64,000 nucleotides of DNA from Sycon ciliatum (taxonomy: Eukaryota > Porifera > Calcarea > Leucosolenida > Sycettidae): assembly GCF_964019385.1 (NCBI RefSeq), contig NC_088655.1, positions 17,501 to 81,500 on the forward strand, read 5' to 3'. A program made the translations under genes and the position numbers. Shown here piece by piece: positions 41,397 through 51,056 of this stretch. The notes under the pieces are model-generated. The model was given only the letters and a program-made list of their open reading frames with translations, did no database searches and had not been told where the DNA came from. Numbering within the stretch: the first letter of the stretch is position 1; each line of letters begins with the position of its first letter.

Positions 41397-41480
41397 TATG
41401 TATGTATGTATGTATGTGACGAAACAGTTCTGTCCGCAGATTGAGTATGTATGTATGTATGTACGTACGTACGTAAGTAT
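41397..41480. repeat. (GTAT)n microsatellite, interrupted
   Basis: Two GTAT blocks (about 41397-41417 and 41445-41487) with GTAC variants; a third short block is at 41549-41568 and a trace at 41646-41656 after hairpin 2. Confidence 0.9.
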
Positions 41481-41570
41481 GTATGTATTTTTTTCACGTC
41501 TACATGACTTTATCTTGCCCGTAAAAGAGGCAGTTACCCCGCAAAAAATGTATGTATGTATGTATGTACT

Positions 41571-41645
41571 GTGCTGGCAACTGAAATCCGACCCCCTGGG
41601 TGACGCGCCGAGCCGGAAAGGGGGTCGGATTTCAGTTGCCAGCAC
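41571..41645. repeat. hairpin 2 (26-bp perfect arms)
   Basis: GTGCTGGCAACTGAAATCCG... (41571-41596) is the exact reverse complement of 41620-41645, with a 23-base GC-rich loop. Flanked on both sides by GTAT repeats. Confidence 0.95.
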
Positions 41646-41929
41646 TGTATGTATGTGTGAGTTTCAGGGAAGGAAACACTTTTCGGAGCTTCCTTCGTAG
41701 TAAACTTTTTTTGTGCCACGGCCTGGCTCTGCGTGTGCAGAGTCAGCCCTGGCTTAGTTGTAGACGTACATAATATGTCCCCTAGGAAAGATGACGCCCA
41801 GCTGTCGTCGTGAGTCCGGGGTTCAGAGAAAAATCTATCACAGGTTCACGCCCGATGCGAACAATCGACTTTCTCCCGGCTCACCTGGATGTAGAGGAGT
41901 TGCGTTCCCTCGTCCAGAACACCCACCTA

Positions 41930-43346
41930 GGAAGGCCAACGCACCAGCAGGTCGTGGTACTGTGTTCTCTATTGCGTCGTGGAATGTCAGAACCCTCGTT
42001 GAGAAGGAAGGAGAGGAGCTGACAAGTTTGAAAAAAATTCAAATTTTTTGTTGTTCGACAGCTGAGGAGATTCAACATCCAGGTAGCTGGATTACAGGAG
42101 ACACTGTGGTTTGGTTCAGAGCAGTATCGAGTGGACGAGAGCCTTGTACTGTCGTCAGGTCGTTCCTTTGCATCGCAGAACGAAAGTCGCACTCGCGGCG
42201 AAGGTGTTGCTCTGGTGCTCCGTGGATTGTGTCGTCGTGCGTTCGAGGCTGGTGGCTGCTAGTGGACAGCGCTTGGATCCAGACTCATTGTAGCTCGTTT
42301 GGCGTTTGTTTGTGGCAAGCGTGTTCAGTGGCTGCATGTTGCATCCGCGTATGCACCTACGTTCTCAAGACCCCGTGCTGAGAAGAATAAGTTTTATGAT
42401 CAGTTGCAGGAATTTATTTCTCACGTGCCAGACTCGCATCAGTTTGTACTAGTCGGTGACTTCAATTCTCGTATCGGCACTGGTGCCTCACAAGACCTGT
42501 GGTGGAATGTTCGTGGTCCTCATGGGGTCGGCCAGCTCAATTCCTCTGGAGAGGAGCTGCTGTCATTTCTTGCTAGAAATGAATGTTTGGCTTGCAACAC
42601 CTGGTTCCAGAAAGCCCGCTGCGCTAAGTACACCTGGCAGCATCCCGGCACAAAGGCACGTCACTGCATTGATTATTGCATAGTGCCTGCTCACCACTGC
42701 GCCAACTGCATCGACTGCGGTGTCATCACCAGTGCAGAGTGTGATACGAACCATTCGTTGTTGTCTATGAAGTATCGTCTAAAATGCGTTGTCCGGTTTC
42801 CAAGAACTGCTCCAAAGCGCGTGCTCCTTGATGTATGCTTGATGTAACATCTCTACGCCCCTGTGCTGATGGTGCCCGTGAAACCACTGCCCAAGCCCGA
42901 TAGCAGCTAAGCGATGCTTTGGATGACAGGCTGGAGAGGAGAAGTGGACGCAGCTAAAGTCATTAGACATTGCGGGCGATTGCCTTGGAGCCGTGCGCCG
43001 TGCAAGGAAAGACTGGGTTGAACTGGCGAAAGGAGACATCGAGCCTCTTCTTTGCAAACGTGATGCATTGTATAAGAAGTGGCAGCCATCAAAGCGCGAC
43101 TCTGACCGGACAGTGAATCTTGTGCAGTTGTTCGACAGGCCAAGCGCAGATTCCTTGAACTCAATGCTGAAGCGGCTATGTGCTAGTGTCATGGTGAACG
43201 TGGTGCGTGGGAGTGCATTCACAACATACGTCATGCCACTTAGGGACTAATACCAACTGTCTCAACTCGAATCAAGAAAGCCAATGGTGACGAGTGTGTC
43301 ACTATCGCAGAGACCCATGAGCGGTGGGGTGAGCATTTTCAGACTA
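41930..43346 (+). pseudogene. LINE-5 APE endonuclease part (craniofacial-development-protein-2-like)
   Basis: RTE/BovB-like LINE endonuclease over several frames: ASWNVRTLVEKEGEEL near 41985, AYAPTFSRPRAEKNKF and FVLVGDFNSRIGTGASQDLW in 42350-42490. HGVGQLNSSGEELLSFLARN, TWQHPGTKARHCIDYCIV and ECDTNHSLLSMKYR follow. This is the APE type that databases often label craniofacial development protein 2-like. Coding then decays with stops near 42845 and 43248. It ends at GEHFQT, where TIR element 2 is inserted. Confidence 0.8.
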
Positions 43347-44355
43347 CTTCCTCCGCGTCATCGAAATTGTCGCAGTTTGACTAGTGACTTGCCACTTGTT
43401 ACTGACAACTCCATAAGCTAAACCATTCAAAACATATTACACAGTATGATAGTCTGAAGACTAGAGTAACGTTCCAGGACAGTTGGACTGAGAGTTTTCA
43501 TGCAGAGATGAAGTCCTCGTCGTCGCTGATGTCAATGGACGCAAAAATATCGTTCCGAAATATTTCAAGGAAGGTTGAAAGTTGGTCGCGCCTCATCTCA
43601 GACGCTTTGACTTTCTCCACAGGACAAGAGCTGCTATGTTTGTCATCTGCTAGCTCTGGATAATTTCTACTTCACCACCAACGAAGCCTAGTAAGAATAA
43701 ACAATCGTTGCGAGGTCGGTTGATTACCGTCGGCGGAACCACCTCGATCTTGAAATGAACTTTTTTTAGCCGTGGCATGCCATTATTTTAGCTGTGTGGT
43801 CACAGCTCATGCAGGTAAGTGTACTATCATCCAGCGCGCCCTCTTTTTCAGCATCACTGGTACGGCACCTGCGCGTGCATCACTAGCACTTCGTGTAGAG
43901 TCTACACCGTAGTACACGGCTCTTGCAGGTAAAATCATGTACTGAGTGTCTCAGCAAGAGCAACAAATTTTATCGCCGTTGCATGCATTTAGTTTGCTGA
44001 CCCCTCAATGTTTCTCCGAGCGCTGCTACTTGTTCCACGAAGTCATTCTCACCCCTGCTAAGGAAAAAGATTGATGAGGCTCGAGTGAATGGCCATAAGC
44101 ACGAGAAATGTGCAGGCTGCAACGCCTGACTGATCTCAGCGAGTTGAAATTGCCATCGCAGCGACATCAGCGAAGAAATTGCGTCTAGTTCAAAAATTTC
44201 AGATTCCAATAACAGAAAATAGAACTTTGCCGTCACCCTATACTGATGACTATCGCCTATGTCCGATTCCTTGCCTCTGGTACGAGTGCTGGTGAGTAAA
44301 TACCCCGTTTTATGTCAAAAGTCAAACTGCGACAATTTCGATGACGCGGAGGAAG
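43347..44355 (-). mobile_element. TIR element 2, Tc1/mariner-like, inserted in LINE-5
   Basis: 1009 bp with perfect 36-bp terminal inverted repeats (43347-43382, 44320-44355) starting CTTCCTCCGCGTCATCGAAA, flanked by TA on both sides (43345-43346, 44356-44357). Removing it with one TA leaves the LINE-5 frame open across the joint, which fixes the borders. The minus strand near the left end reads LSTFLEIFRNDIFASIDISD then DEDFISA and a stop, an acidic C-terminus like that of some Tc1/mariner and pogo transposases. No full transposase is present. Confidence 0.8.
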
Positions 44356-45407
44356 TATGCTAAACGTCATTAGTGATGTTGACAATGATGCGCTTACCAG
44401 CTTCCCCCAACAAAATGCCGATGCAGAACTCGCGATGCCACCAACAATTAAGGAAGTTTGCAAGGCCCTTGGGACAGGAAGGCACCTGGATACTCTGGTA
44501 TTTTGCCCGAACTATTGAAATATGGTGGCCCGATGCTCATCTCCAAGCTACATGAGCTTGCGGTAGACTGCTTTCAGGCGGGTGAAGTTCCACAGTAGTG
44601 GAAGGATGCCTTTTTGGTTTCGATTCCCAAGAAGGGCAATTTGACGTTATGCAATACTCAGTAACTGGCGTGGATATCATTCCTCGACGTTGTTTGCAAA
44701 GTAATGTCACGGCTTATTGCTAACAGGTTGCAGAAGTTTGCAGAATCCCTTCTTCCAGATTCCCAATGCGGATTCTGTCCTGGGAGAGGCACTGTGGACA
44801 TGGTTTTCTCACTGCGGCAAGTCATCGAAAAACTCCGTGAACATCAAGCCAATGTTTTGCTCTCTACATTGATCTACGCAAGGCATACGATTCTCTGCCT
44901 CGTGCTGGTCTTTGGATTGCTCTGCACCCTTTGGGAGTGCCTGCTCAGATGGTCTCCTTGATCGAAACCTTCCACACTGGAATGGTGGCCCAGCTGCGAA
45001 TTGGCGATCAGCTCCTTGATGACTTCGCTGTGGAAAATGGTCTACGGCAAGGCTGCACAATGGCACCGGTGTTGTTCAACATTTACATGTGCGCAGTCGT
45101 GGACCAGTGGCAGAATGTTACTTTGACCAATTCGGAAGTCGGCATCGACGTTATGAGTCACGGCAGTGATCAACTCTTTAATGCAAGACTTAACGCAGCC
45201 AGCTCCACATGTGCAGCAGAATTTCAGTTTGCCAATGATGGTGCCCTCCTTGCCAAAATCTGGAATGGCTCCAAATCGGCTCTCCAGCTGTTCGTTGATG
45301 TTGCCACCTCATTCAGGCTCAGGATCAATGCAATGAAGACTAAATTCATGGCGGTTGGGACCGGAGCACACGAAACGGATATGGCACCCCTTTTCAAGCA
45401 GTCCGGA
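44356..45407 (+). pseudogene. LINE-5 reverse transcriptase part
   Basis: Continues after the TIR element: MLNVISDVDNDALTSFPQQ, then (across frames) RT motifs VMSRLIANRLQKFAESLLPD, SQCGFCPGRGTVDMVFSLRQ, FHTGMVAQLRIGDQLLDDFA and ENGLRQGCTMAPVLFNIYM. The catalytic position reads FANDGAL instead of F-A-D-D, so the essential second-position aspartate is lost. Several frameshifts. It breaks off into an 18-bp tandem repeat at 45408. Confidence 0.8.
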
Positions 45408-45465
45408 CCCCGGGCTTATATTAGAGACTGGGCTTCTACAAGAGACTGGGCTTATAATTTTCAAC
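45408..45465. repeat. tandem 18-mer repeat, left block
   Basis: Units of GGGCTTATATTAGAGACT, GGGCTTCTACAAGAGACT, GGGCTTATAATTTTCAAC. A matching block lies at 49545-49590, on the other side of LINE-6. Confidence 0.75.
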
Positions 45466-45489
45466 CACCTGGTACATGTGCATTGCCTA

Positions 45490-47019
45490 TTATTTTTCAT
45501 TTATTTATTTTATATATTTATTCAACATCTTATGGCTTCCGATGGCAGCCAAAACGGGAAGATGTGGGTGATAGCCAACCATGGTAAAAGAAGGAGAAGA
45601 TTATATACATGAAAAGGAAACAGCCAAAATGCTATATTGATTAGTTTTTTTTATTATGGTGCACGCAGTCATCAGCAGGCCCTCAGATTCACTTTAAATT
45701 CTTTCAATGATGCAGAAGTCTTCACTGAGTCGGGAAGTTGTAGCCACGCACAGTAGCCCTGGAAGAATGGCGATCTTGTGAATTGCGTTGACTTGGCCTT
45801 GGGAAGAGACACTTCGCTTCTGGTTGAGTGGCCCGAAACAAACCAGTTATAAGGCTTTATATGTTCAGGAACACAACCCAAGAGCATTCGATGAACCAAT
45901 ATACAGAGGCAAGTTAGTTGGCGTTGCTCTAACGGAGTAGTCTGAGCTAATAAGTACAACTCATTGGAGGGAAAGGAAGGTTTCTTCGAGAATAAATTTT
46001 TTAGAACTTTCTAATGATGAACTTCAATGGAATCGGATAAGACCTTAGCTAGGCCACACCAGGCTGTGGCAGCATATTCAAACAATGGAAGGAGATACAT
46101 TTTATATATAGCTGAACGGCACGGAATAGAGAGATGTTTACAATGACTTTTAATATAGTCAAGAGCACGGCTGACTTTATTACAAAATTAATGTAATCTA
46201 CATGAGCCGACCAGGATATGGAAGAATCGAACATTACCCCTAGGTGTTTGTGCTCCTTTACCGTCTGAATTTCTGTGGGTGAATTGGGAAAGGTGAACTT
46301 AAACATTGAGGCAGAATCTGTTAGAAACAGTACGCTGGTTTTTGAAACGTTTGCCTGAAGCCTCCAACTGGACATCCAGGTGACAATCATATTTATCGCG
46401 TCTTGCAACTCTGACTCAAGCTGTTTGACAGTTTTACAGTGGCGCAAAGCAGCTGTATCGTCAGCAAACAATAACATTCCAGAAACATGACTTGGTAGAT
46501 CATTAACATACAAAACAAAAAGCAATGGTCCAAGAATTGAGCCCTGAGGCACCCCGACAGCACGGGTAGCTTTGGAGAGTCTGCTCCCGACACGGACACA
46601 AACTGGCTTCTCCCAGAAAGATAGCTCTCTATCCACTTCAACGGTGTATCAGAGATGTTAAAGATGACTTGAAGCTTCCTCAAGAGACCTCTATGCCACA
46701 CTGTGTCAAACGCCTTGGCAAGATCGAAGAAGCAAATGCCCGTGTACAACTTTTCTGCTCTTGCTCCAATAATGTCCTGTACAAGGCGAGTCAGCTGCAG
46801 TGAAGTCGAGTTTCCACGACGAAAGCCAGACTGAGCAGGGTGAATGGCAGGGGCAACATGGCTATACAACTGATCATAAAATATTCGTTCACATAATTTT
46901 GAAATGCATGATAAGAGAGAGATTGGCCTGTAATTTCCAGGAGTAGCTTTACTACCTTTGCCCTTAAATATCGGCGTTATTTTGGCCACTTTCCATGCCG
47001 ATGGAAACTTCCCTTTATC
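45490..47019 (-). pseudogene. LINE-6 reverse transcriptase and C-terminus
   Basis: Minus-strand CR1/L2-like RT: FPSAWKVAKITPIFKGKGSK, NYRPISLLSCISKLCERIFY, SGFRRGNSTSLQLTRLVQD, FFDLAKAFDTVWHRGLLRKL. Then in a second frame VGVPQGSILGPLLFVLYVND and the catalytic FADDTAAL. Thumb and the ending KSTQFTRSPFFQGYCAWLQL reach a stop near 45672. The 3' UTR contains GGGTGATAGCCAACCATGG (45568-45586) and ends in a TTTATTTATTTTATATATTT tail at about 45498-45520. The frameshift lies near 46400-46640 and another near 46050. Confidence 0.85.
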
Positions 47020-47856
47020 GCCCCTCCCCCGAGACACACACATCTTAGCACCATAGAATGGGGTTGCATTTTTGTTGTTTTTGCTATGTGATTAAGCAAT
47101 CACGAGTGAAACGAGGGTTGCCTGCTGCTCCTCGTTGCTAGTCTTGAAGAAGAAAAAAAATCACGCCCATCTGCTGCTGCTGCTAGCTGCCAATATTGAT
47201 GCTGTCCCTGCGTTCGCCACCTCCAACTGCTGAGGTGCCTCGTGCTGTGGCACTACCACACCTTGGTCCGCCCTGCGTTGATCCGGCATCGTACTCTCGT
47301 ACTCTGCTCATGCTGCCGTACTCTCGCGTTGTGGCCTCGTGGGTACGTCTTACGCTATTTGCGCTTGCCACGTGCTTATGCGGCCCGCCTTATCTGGTGG
47401 GCTCTCGCGCCTTATTTCCCATATACGCATGGTGGTGTCTGTCATTGTGGACCGGGCGGCATCCGGGGACTTCGCCTCTTCCATATGTGGTATGTTTGCT
47501 CCGCCACACCGCCTGTTCTATCTTGCGTACTCGGTTAGTACTGTACCTTGGCTGAGGCTTAGCTTAGTACGCGCGCTGGAGTCCTTTCGTGCCATGAAAG
47601 GAACTGCTTCCTAATATAGAGATTAGGCGCCATGAGCCCTGCTTGTAGTGAACATTGCATTAGTAGCGCTGATACCTTTATGCAAATATGGGGTAGTCTC
47701 GCCCGCGCATATGGGCGTACTCGTACTGCGGCCTGGGCTTTCCCCAGTACGGCTGCCCGCCATTGTTGCGCGCCTACTACGCCTATAGCCACGCGCGTGG
47801 CTTTTGCCTGCTGCTCGGTTGTCAGCGATAACTACGGTTTGCCGTACGCTGCAAAC
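47020..47856. mobile_element. 0.84-kb foreign insertion in LINE-6
   Basis: LINE-6 coding breaks between FNLSFKK (ending about 47857) and GKFPSAW (starting about 47019). The intervening sequence is GC-richer than its surroundings and has no recognisable coding sequence. Near its right end GGTTTGC...GCAAACC (47833-47855) forms a 7-bp hairpin stem. No TIR or poly(A) was found and no target duplication is evident, so the element type is open. Confidence 0.45.
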
Positions 47857-48044
47857 CTACATTTTTTGAAAGACAAATTAAATAGAAGACATAGAGGATA
47901 TGATAATGATAGTGCTAGAGCCTTAACAACTTCATTGGAGATGCCGTCCATACCAGGCGATTTTTTAAGCTCAAGCTTCGCAATAGCTTTGCGCACTCCA
48001 GCTGTGGTTATTATCAGTCCTGGTGATGTCCTAGATAGGACATC
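47832..48044 (-). pseudogene. LINE-6 RT N-terminal segment
   Basis: Minus strand: LIITTAGVRKAIAKLELKKS, PGMDGISNEVVKALALSLSY, PLCLLFNLSFKK. This is the pre-RT and first RT block of the CR1-type protein, whose next block is at 46400-47019. The last residues of the open frame after FKK belong to the foreign insertion. Confidence 0.8.
48025..48044. repeat. 20-bp target duplication, left copy
   Basis: GATGTCCTAGATAGGACATC; identical copy at 49039-49058. The target is itself a near-perfect palindrome. Confidence 0.9.
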
Positions 48045-48102
48045 ATGGAACCCAGCATGCCCCAGCATACATACTATGCTGTTCCTATAGTAATTGTGAC
48101 AC

Positions 48103-48609
48103 GTGACTCAAAACTTTGTGTCGCGTCCGAGGAAGATGAACAAGTCGCACTCAAAACAAACGCAACGAAGGCCTTTCGTCTCAAAAGTAGTTAGTTGTCG
48201 TTCTCCTGGCGGCTTGCCTCAAGCGAGTCGAGATTCGTATCTTGCCTCTTCCCATCACGAATTTTATTTTCCTCGTTGTGGAGTACGCCTGGACAAAGGA
48301 ACTGGCAAGCGAATCGTTTTGGTCGCATTGAAAATTGCAAGTGCACAAAAGGATTGGCGAAGGAATTTGTGTTCGCACTTTCAGCAGAGCAGTAGCTGCT
48401 GCTGCGATAAAGTTTTTACTTTTGCCATTGGTTTCAGGCAGCAGAAGGATCTGGCTGAAAGCGATGGCGATACGTCCATGACCACCACGTCCTGGGTTGA
48501 TATCCAAGAAAGACCGTCCAAGGTCCAGTTTCAGCAAAGAGCTGTCGTATCCAAGAAATCAAAAACGCCAACAGCAAGCTTTGGCCAAATAATATCTTCC
48601 AGGCAGTAA
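48103..48609 (+). CDS. unidentified frame inside the 994-bp insertion
   Basis: 168 codons from ATG 48103. Basic start (RPRKMNKSHSKQTQRR), a Ser/Cys-rich middle (HFQQSSSCCCDKV) and Gln/Ser-rich end. No known domain recognised and no confirming homolog in the window. It overlaps an opposite-strand frame of 118 codons, so one or both may be chance. Confidence 0.2.
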   Translation: MTQNFVSRPRKMNKSHSKQTQRRPFVSKVVSCRSPGGLPQASRDSYLASSHHEFYFPRCGVRLDKGTGKRIVLVALKIASAQKDWRRNLCSHFQQSSSCCCDKVFTFAIGFRQQKDLAESDGDTSMTTTSWVDIQERPSKVQFQQRAVVSKKSKTPTASFGQIISSRQ

Positions 48610-48610
48610 T

Positions 48611-48925
48611 TTACTTGCCTAGCGCCTGCTGCCTCGTCTTCCTCCCCTGCATGGCCAGGTTAGGGGCGAAATGAACGCACGGGGCGTGAAGAAACATTCC
48701 AAAGGCAAAACATTCAAAATTAGAACCAATCGTTTCCAAAGAAGCGCTGCGTGGCAACGAGAAACCCCACATGAAATCCCCAAACGAAAACGGCCATTCG
48801 GTCGGGTATTCGATGGCGAATCGAATATACACTACCTCAACCCCTGCCGATGTCTGATATTCTCCGCCTATTCCCTCAAACTTGACCAATTCGTAAAGAA
48901 ATCCATCGCCATTACGATCGTGCAT
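48611..48925 (-). CDS. unidentified frame inside the 994-bp insertion (minus strand)
   Basis: 104 codons, MHDRNGDGFLYELVKFEGIG onward, with several aromatic residues. No family recognised. Coding status is doubtful. Confidence 0.15.
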   Translation of the reverse strand: MHDRNGDGFLYELVKFEGIGGEYQTSAGVEVVYIRFAIEYPTEWPFSFGDFMWGFSLPRSASLETIGSNFECFAFGMFLHAPCVHFAPNLAMQGRKTRQQALGK

Positions 48926-49038
48926 CCTCTACATACATTCAGAAATGCTCACGCAGCACTTCTTTTCATCGCGTGTGCGCGACCGACGCTTCCATGACAA
49001 CTCTGGAACAGGTAACCAATCACACTCATTCAGAGTGC

Positions 49039-49240
49039 GATGTCCTAGATAGGACATCTCCCCGACTGATTATCGGAGCACGAAACGCATTCGGGAGGCA
49101 AGGGTGTTGGTCTAAGGACGGCAATGGTATGCGTGGGTCGTCAACAACCGCCACTGATGCAAATTGCTCGTTCAAAGCTGCAGCTTTAGCTGCAGGGTCT
49201 GCTGCCAACTTTCCATTTGATGCGAGGTCAGGTATCCCAG
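49039..49240 (-). pseudogene. LINE-6 pre-RT segment
   Basis: Minus strand: GIPDLASNGKLAADPAAKAA, ALNEQFASVAVVDDPRIPLP, FRAPIISRGDVLSRTS. It continues into 48044-47832 after removal of the 994-bp insertion. LNEQF...IP-LP is the segment between endonuclease and RT in these LINEs (compare LINE-2 ALNEQFIGFGTQDDP). LINE-6 is truncated upstream of here. Confidence 0.75.
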
Positions 49241-49544
49241 GGCTATTTCACGAAGATCTCTGCATGCGAATGAATTGATGCAATGAAGGGTGATTACTGG
49301 TATCGAAAATCAGGACCTGCAGCTTTCGGATATACTCCCGGTGACATTTCCGTCACTATATCAGTAGCACAAAGTTTCCCAGCAGGTGCCGGGACTGCAG
49401 TTTTGTGCTTCCTGGTACACTTAGTGAGTCTGAATCTAAGATCTCGGCGACCACCAACTTTTCCACAGCAATCAGCATTTGGGTATGTGACACTTTGTGA
49501 TATCAGAAATGCATGACCATGATCCATACAGTTCTCCAATATAA

Positions 49545-49590
49545 GCCCTGCGCTTATAATAGAGACTGGGCTTGTAATAGAGATAATACG
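49545..49590. repeat. tandem 18-mer repeat, right block
   Basis: CGCTTATAATAGAGACTGGG, GCTTGTAATAGAGATAATACG; same unit and strand as 45408-45465. Confidence 0.7.
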
Positions 49591-49660
49591 GTATGCATGT
49601 AGGTATGTATGGAGCTTAATATCGTGCTGTTTATATTGCCAATACCTTTTGTTTTTCTAG

Positions 49661-49957
49661 TTCTCAGCCCAACTCTGAATGTTACGTCAAAGACTACTAA
49701 TATCACAGTGAAAATGTCATTTTTTGGTTTGAAAGGTGGGAAGGCTTGGCAATATTGTGTTTCTCTGAATGCAATACCCGTGATTGGACGCAATTGGACA
49801 TTAGCGTTCAACACAAAGAGTATTTGTGGCGATAAAGAAGTACAAACTTTCTCTGGTCTCGAAGAGTTCACCACATACTTAGTTACGTCATGGATAACTG
49901 ACATAAATGGAGTGGGTTCTGTAAACACGACCATGAACATCTCAACCGAAACCAGCA
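49661..49957 (+). CDS. host gene exon: fibronectin III-like domain
   Basis: Candidate 297-base internal exon (99 codons). Acceptor TTTTGTTTTTCTAG ends at 49660; donor GTGAGTTC starts at 49958; both phase 1. The encoded module begins LSPTLNVTSKTTNITVKMSF and ends FSGLEEFTTYLVTSWITDIN then GVGSVNTTMNISTETS. The L-x-x-x-T-x-Y-x-V...N-x-x-G-x-G...T-x-T pattern is that of the C-terminal half of an FN3 domain. The usual Trp of strand B is replaced by Met, so it is a divergent member. Several N-x-S/T sites suit an extracellular protein. Confidence 0.65.
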
Positions 49958-50589
49958 GTGAGTTCTATCTTTTTATTAAGTTGCTTTGCCCTGCTTTGCA
50001 ACTGACCAAAAAACTCTTACGCCTAAATACACTAAAGAGCTGTTAAATTTTTCTCTAGGTTCTCAGAGAAATCTCTCCTGGAAGTTTGAATAATTTAGGA
50101 AGGAGTCTCAAAGATTTCCTACATTACTGTAGTGAGCACTGGCGTTTAAACGCGTAGAAAAGAAGGGAATGATCTGACACTTCAGATACAATGCATTCAT
50201 CTTGCAAAGTAGGGTCTCTAAAAGTGGCGAAGAGAGTGAGTGCTTATCATCAAGGTTGGAGCAGTGACAAAGTAGTCCGCGAAATAAGCGGTGTCTCCGA
50301 GTTTTGTGCTCTTTCACTCACCATACAAATAAAAAGTGACATATGAAACTAACTGGGGTATTCCCATAATGAAATGAGGAGAAAGCAAGGAAGGCTGTGC
50401 ATACTTAAGATGCAAGACGTTCACATAAACACATTGCTACGTGCTAACAATAGCTGTATATCAAAACAAGCCCCGTCACACTGGACATGTATTATGTAAG
50501 CATCACTTCCAGTGCAGGCTACACCTGGGGTTATACTGTACGGTCAACTATCGACTATGCTGTGTCATTTCGTTGCTGCTGTGACAATG

Positions 50590-50705
50590 TGTGGTGTGAA
50601 TAACCCTCATTCCATGTTGACTTTTTCCCATGTTCCCAGTACATTGCGGTCCTTTTTGACCCCAGGAACGTTTCGGGTGATATTCTTGCAAACTCTCCAT
50701 TTTAT
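50590..50705 (+). repeat. dispersed repeat, copy 1
   Basis: CCTCATTCCATGTTGACTTT...CCCAGGAACGTTT...TATTCTTGCAAACT is an inverted relative (about 80 per cent by eye) of 56385-56490. Both carry GACCCC/GGGGTCC-type motifs. Type unknown. Confidence 0.6.
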
Positions 50706-50849
50706 GTAATTTTTAGCTGTGTTACCTCTTGTTTGGAGAGCGAGTGACGCTGCTCGGTCATGGCCGTCAGCTTCCGCTGGCCCATGGGTAATGTCTTCTT
50801 CGCCAGGAAACAGGCAAGCTTGTGGAAGTATTTTGAGTAGTGGAGCGAA

Positions 50850-51056
50850 AGGCGAGGGCTTGTTTCGCATTGGTACGTTCAACGTCCGTGGACTTACTTC
50901 AAATTTCAAAAAAAATCAACTTATTTCAGACCTCAATTAATACAGAGTTGGACTCTGCTGTCTTCAGGAGACTAAAATCTCCGAAGGCTACGATGGAAAT
51001 ATTGACAACTACCGTCTACTGTGTCTCTCGTCGTCGTGTCGACATTATGGACTCGG
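50850..51056 (+). pseudogene. LINE-7 APE endonuclease N-terminus
   Basis: Plus strand: LFRIGTFNVRGLTSNFKKNQ then, after a frame change, LCCLQETKISEGYDGNIDNY and SSCRHYGLG. This is the start of the APE domain whose remainder lies at 52345-54555; LINE-8 separates them. The whole LINE-7 ORF2 has frameshifts, but the region from 52771 is open for more than 590 codons. Confidence 0.75.

Larger units (their letters stand above)
48045..49038. mobile_element. 994-bp insertion of unknown type in LINE-6
   Basis: Bounded by the 20-bp duplication. LINE-6 coding (ISRGDVLSRTS, then PGLIITTAGV) is continuous once it is removed. Its own ends are ATGGAACCCAGCATGC on the left and ACTCATTCAGAGTGC on the right, with no inverted repeat and no A-rich tail. 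Two open frames, plus strand 48103-48609 (168 codons) and minus strand 48611-48925 (104 codons), have no domain I can name. Confidence 0.65.
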
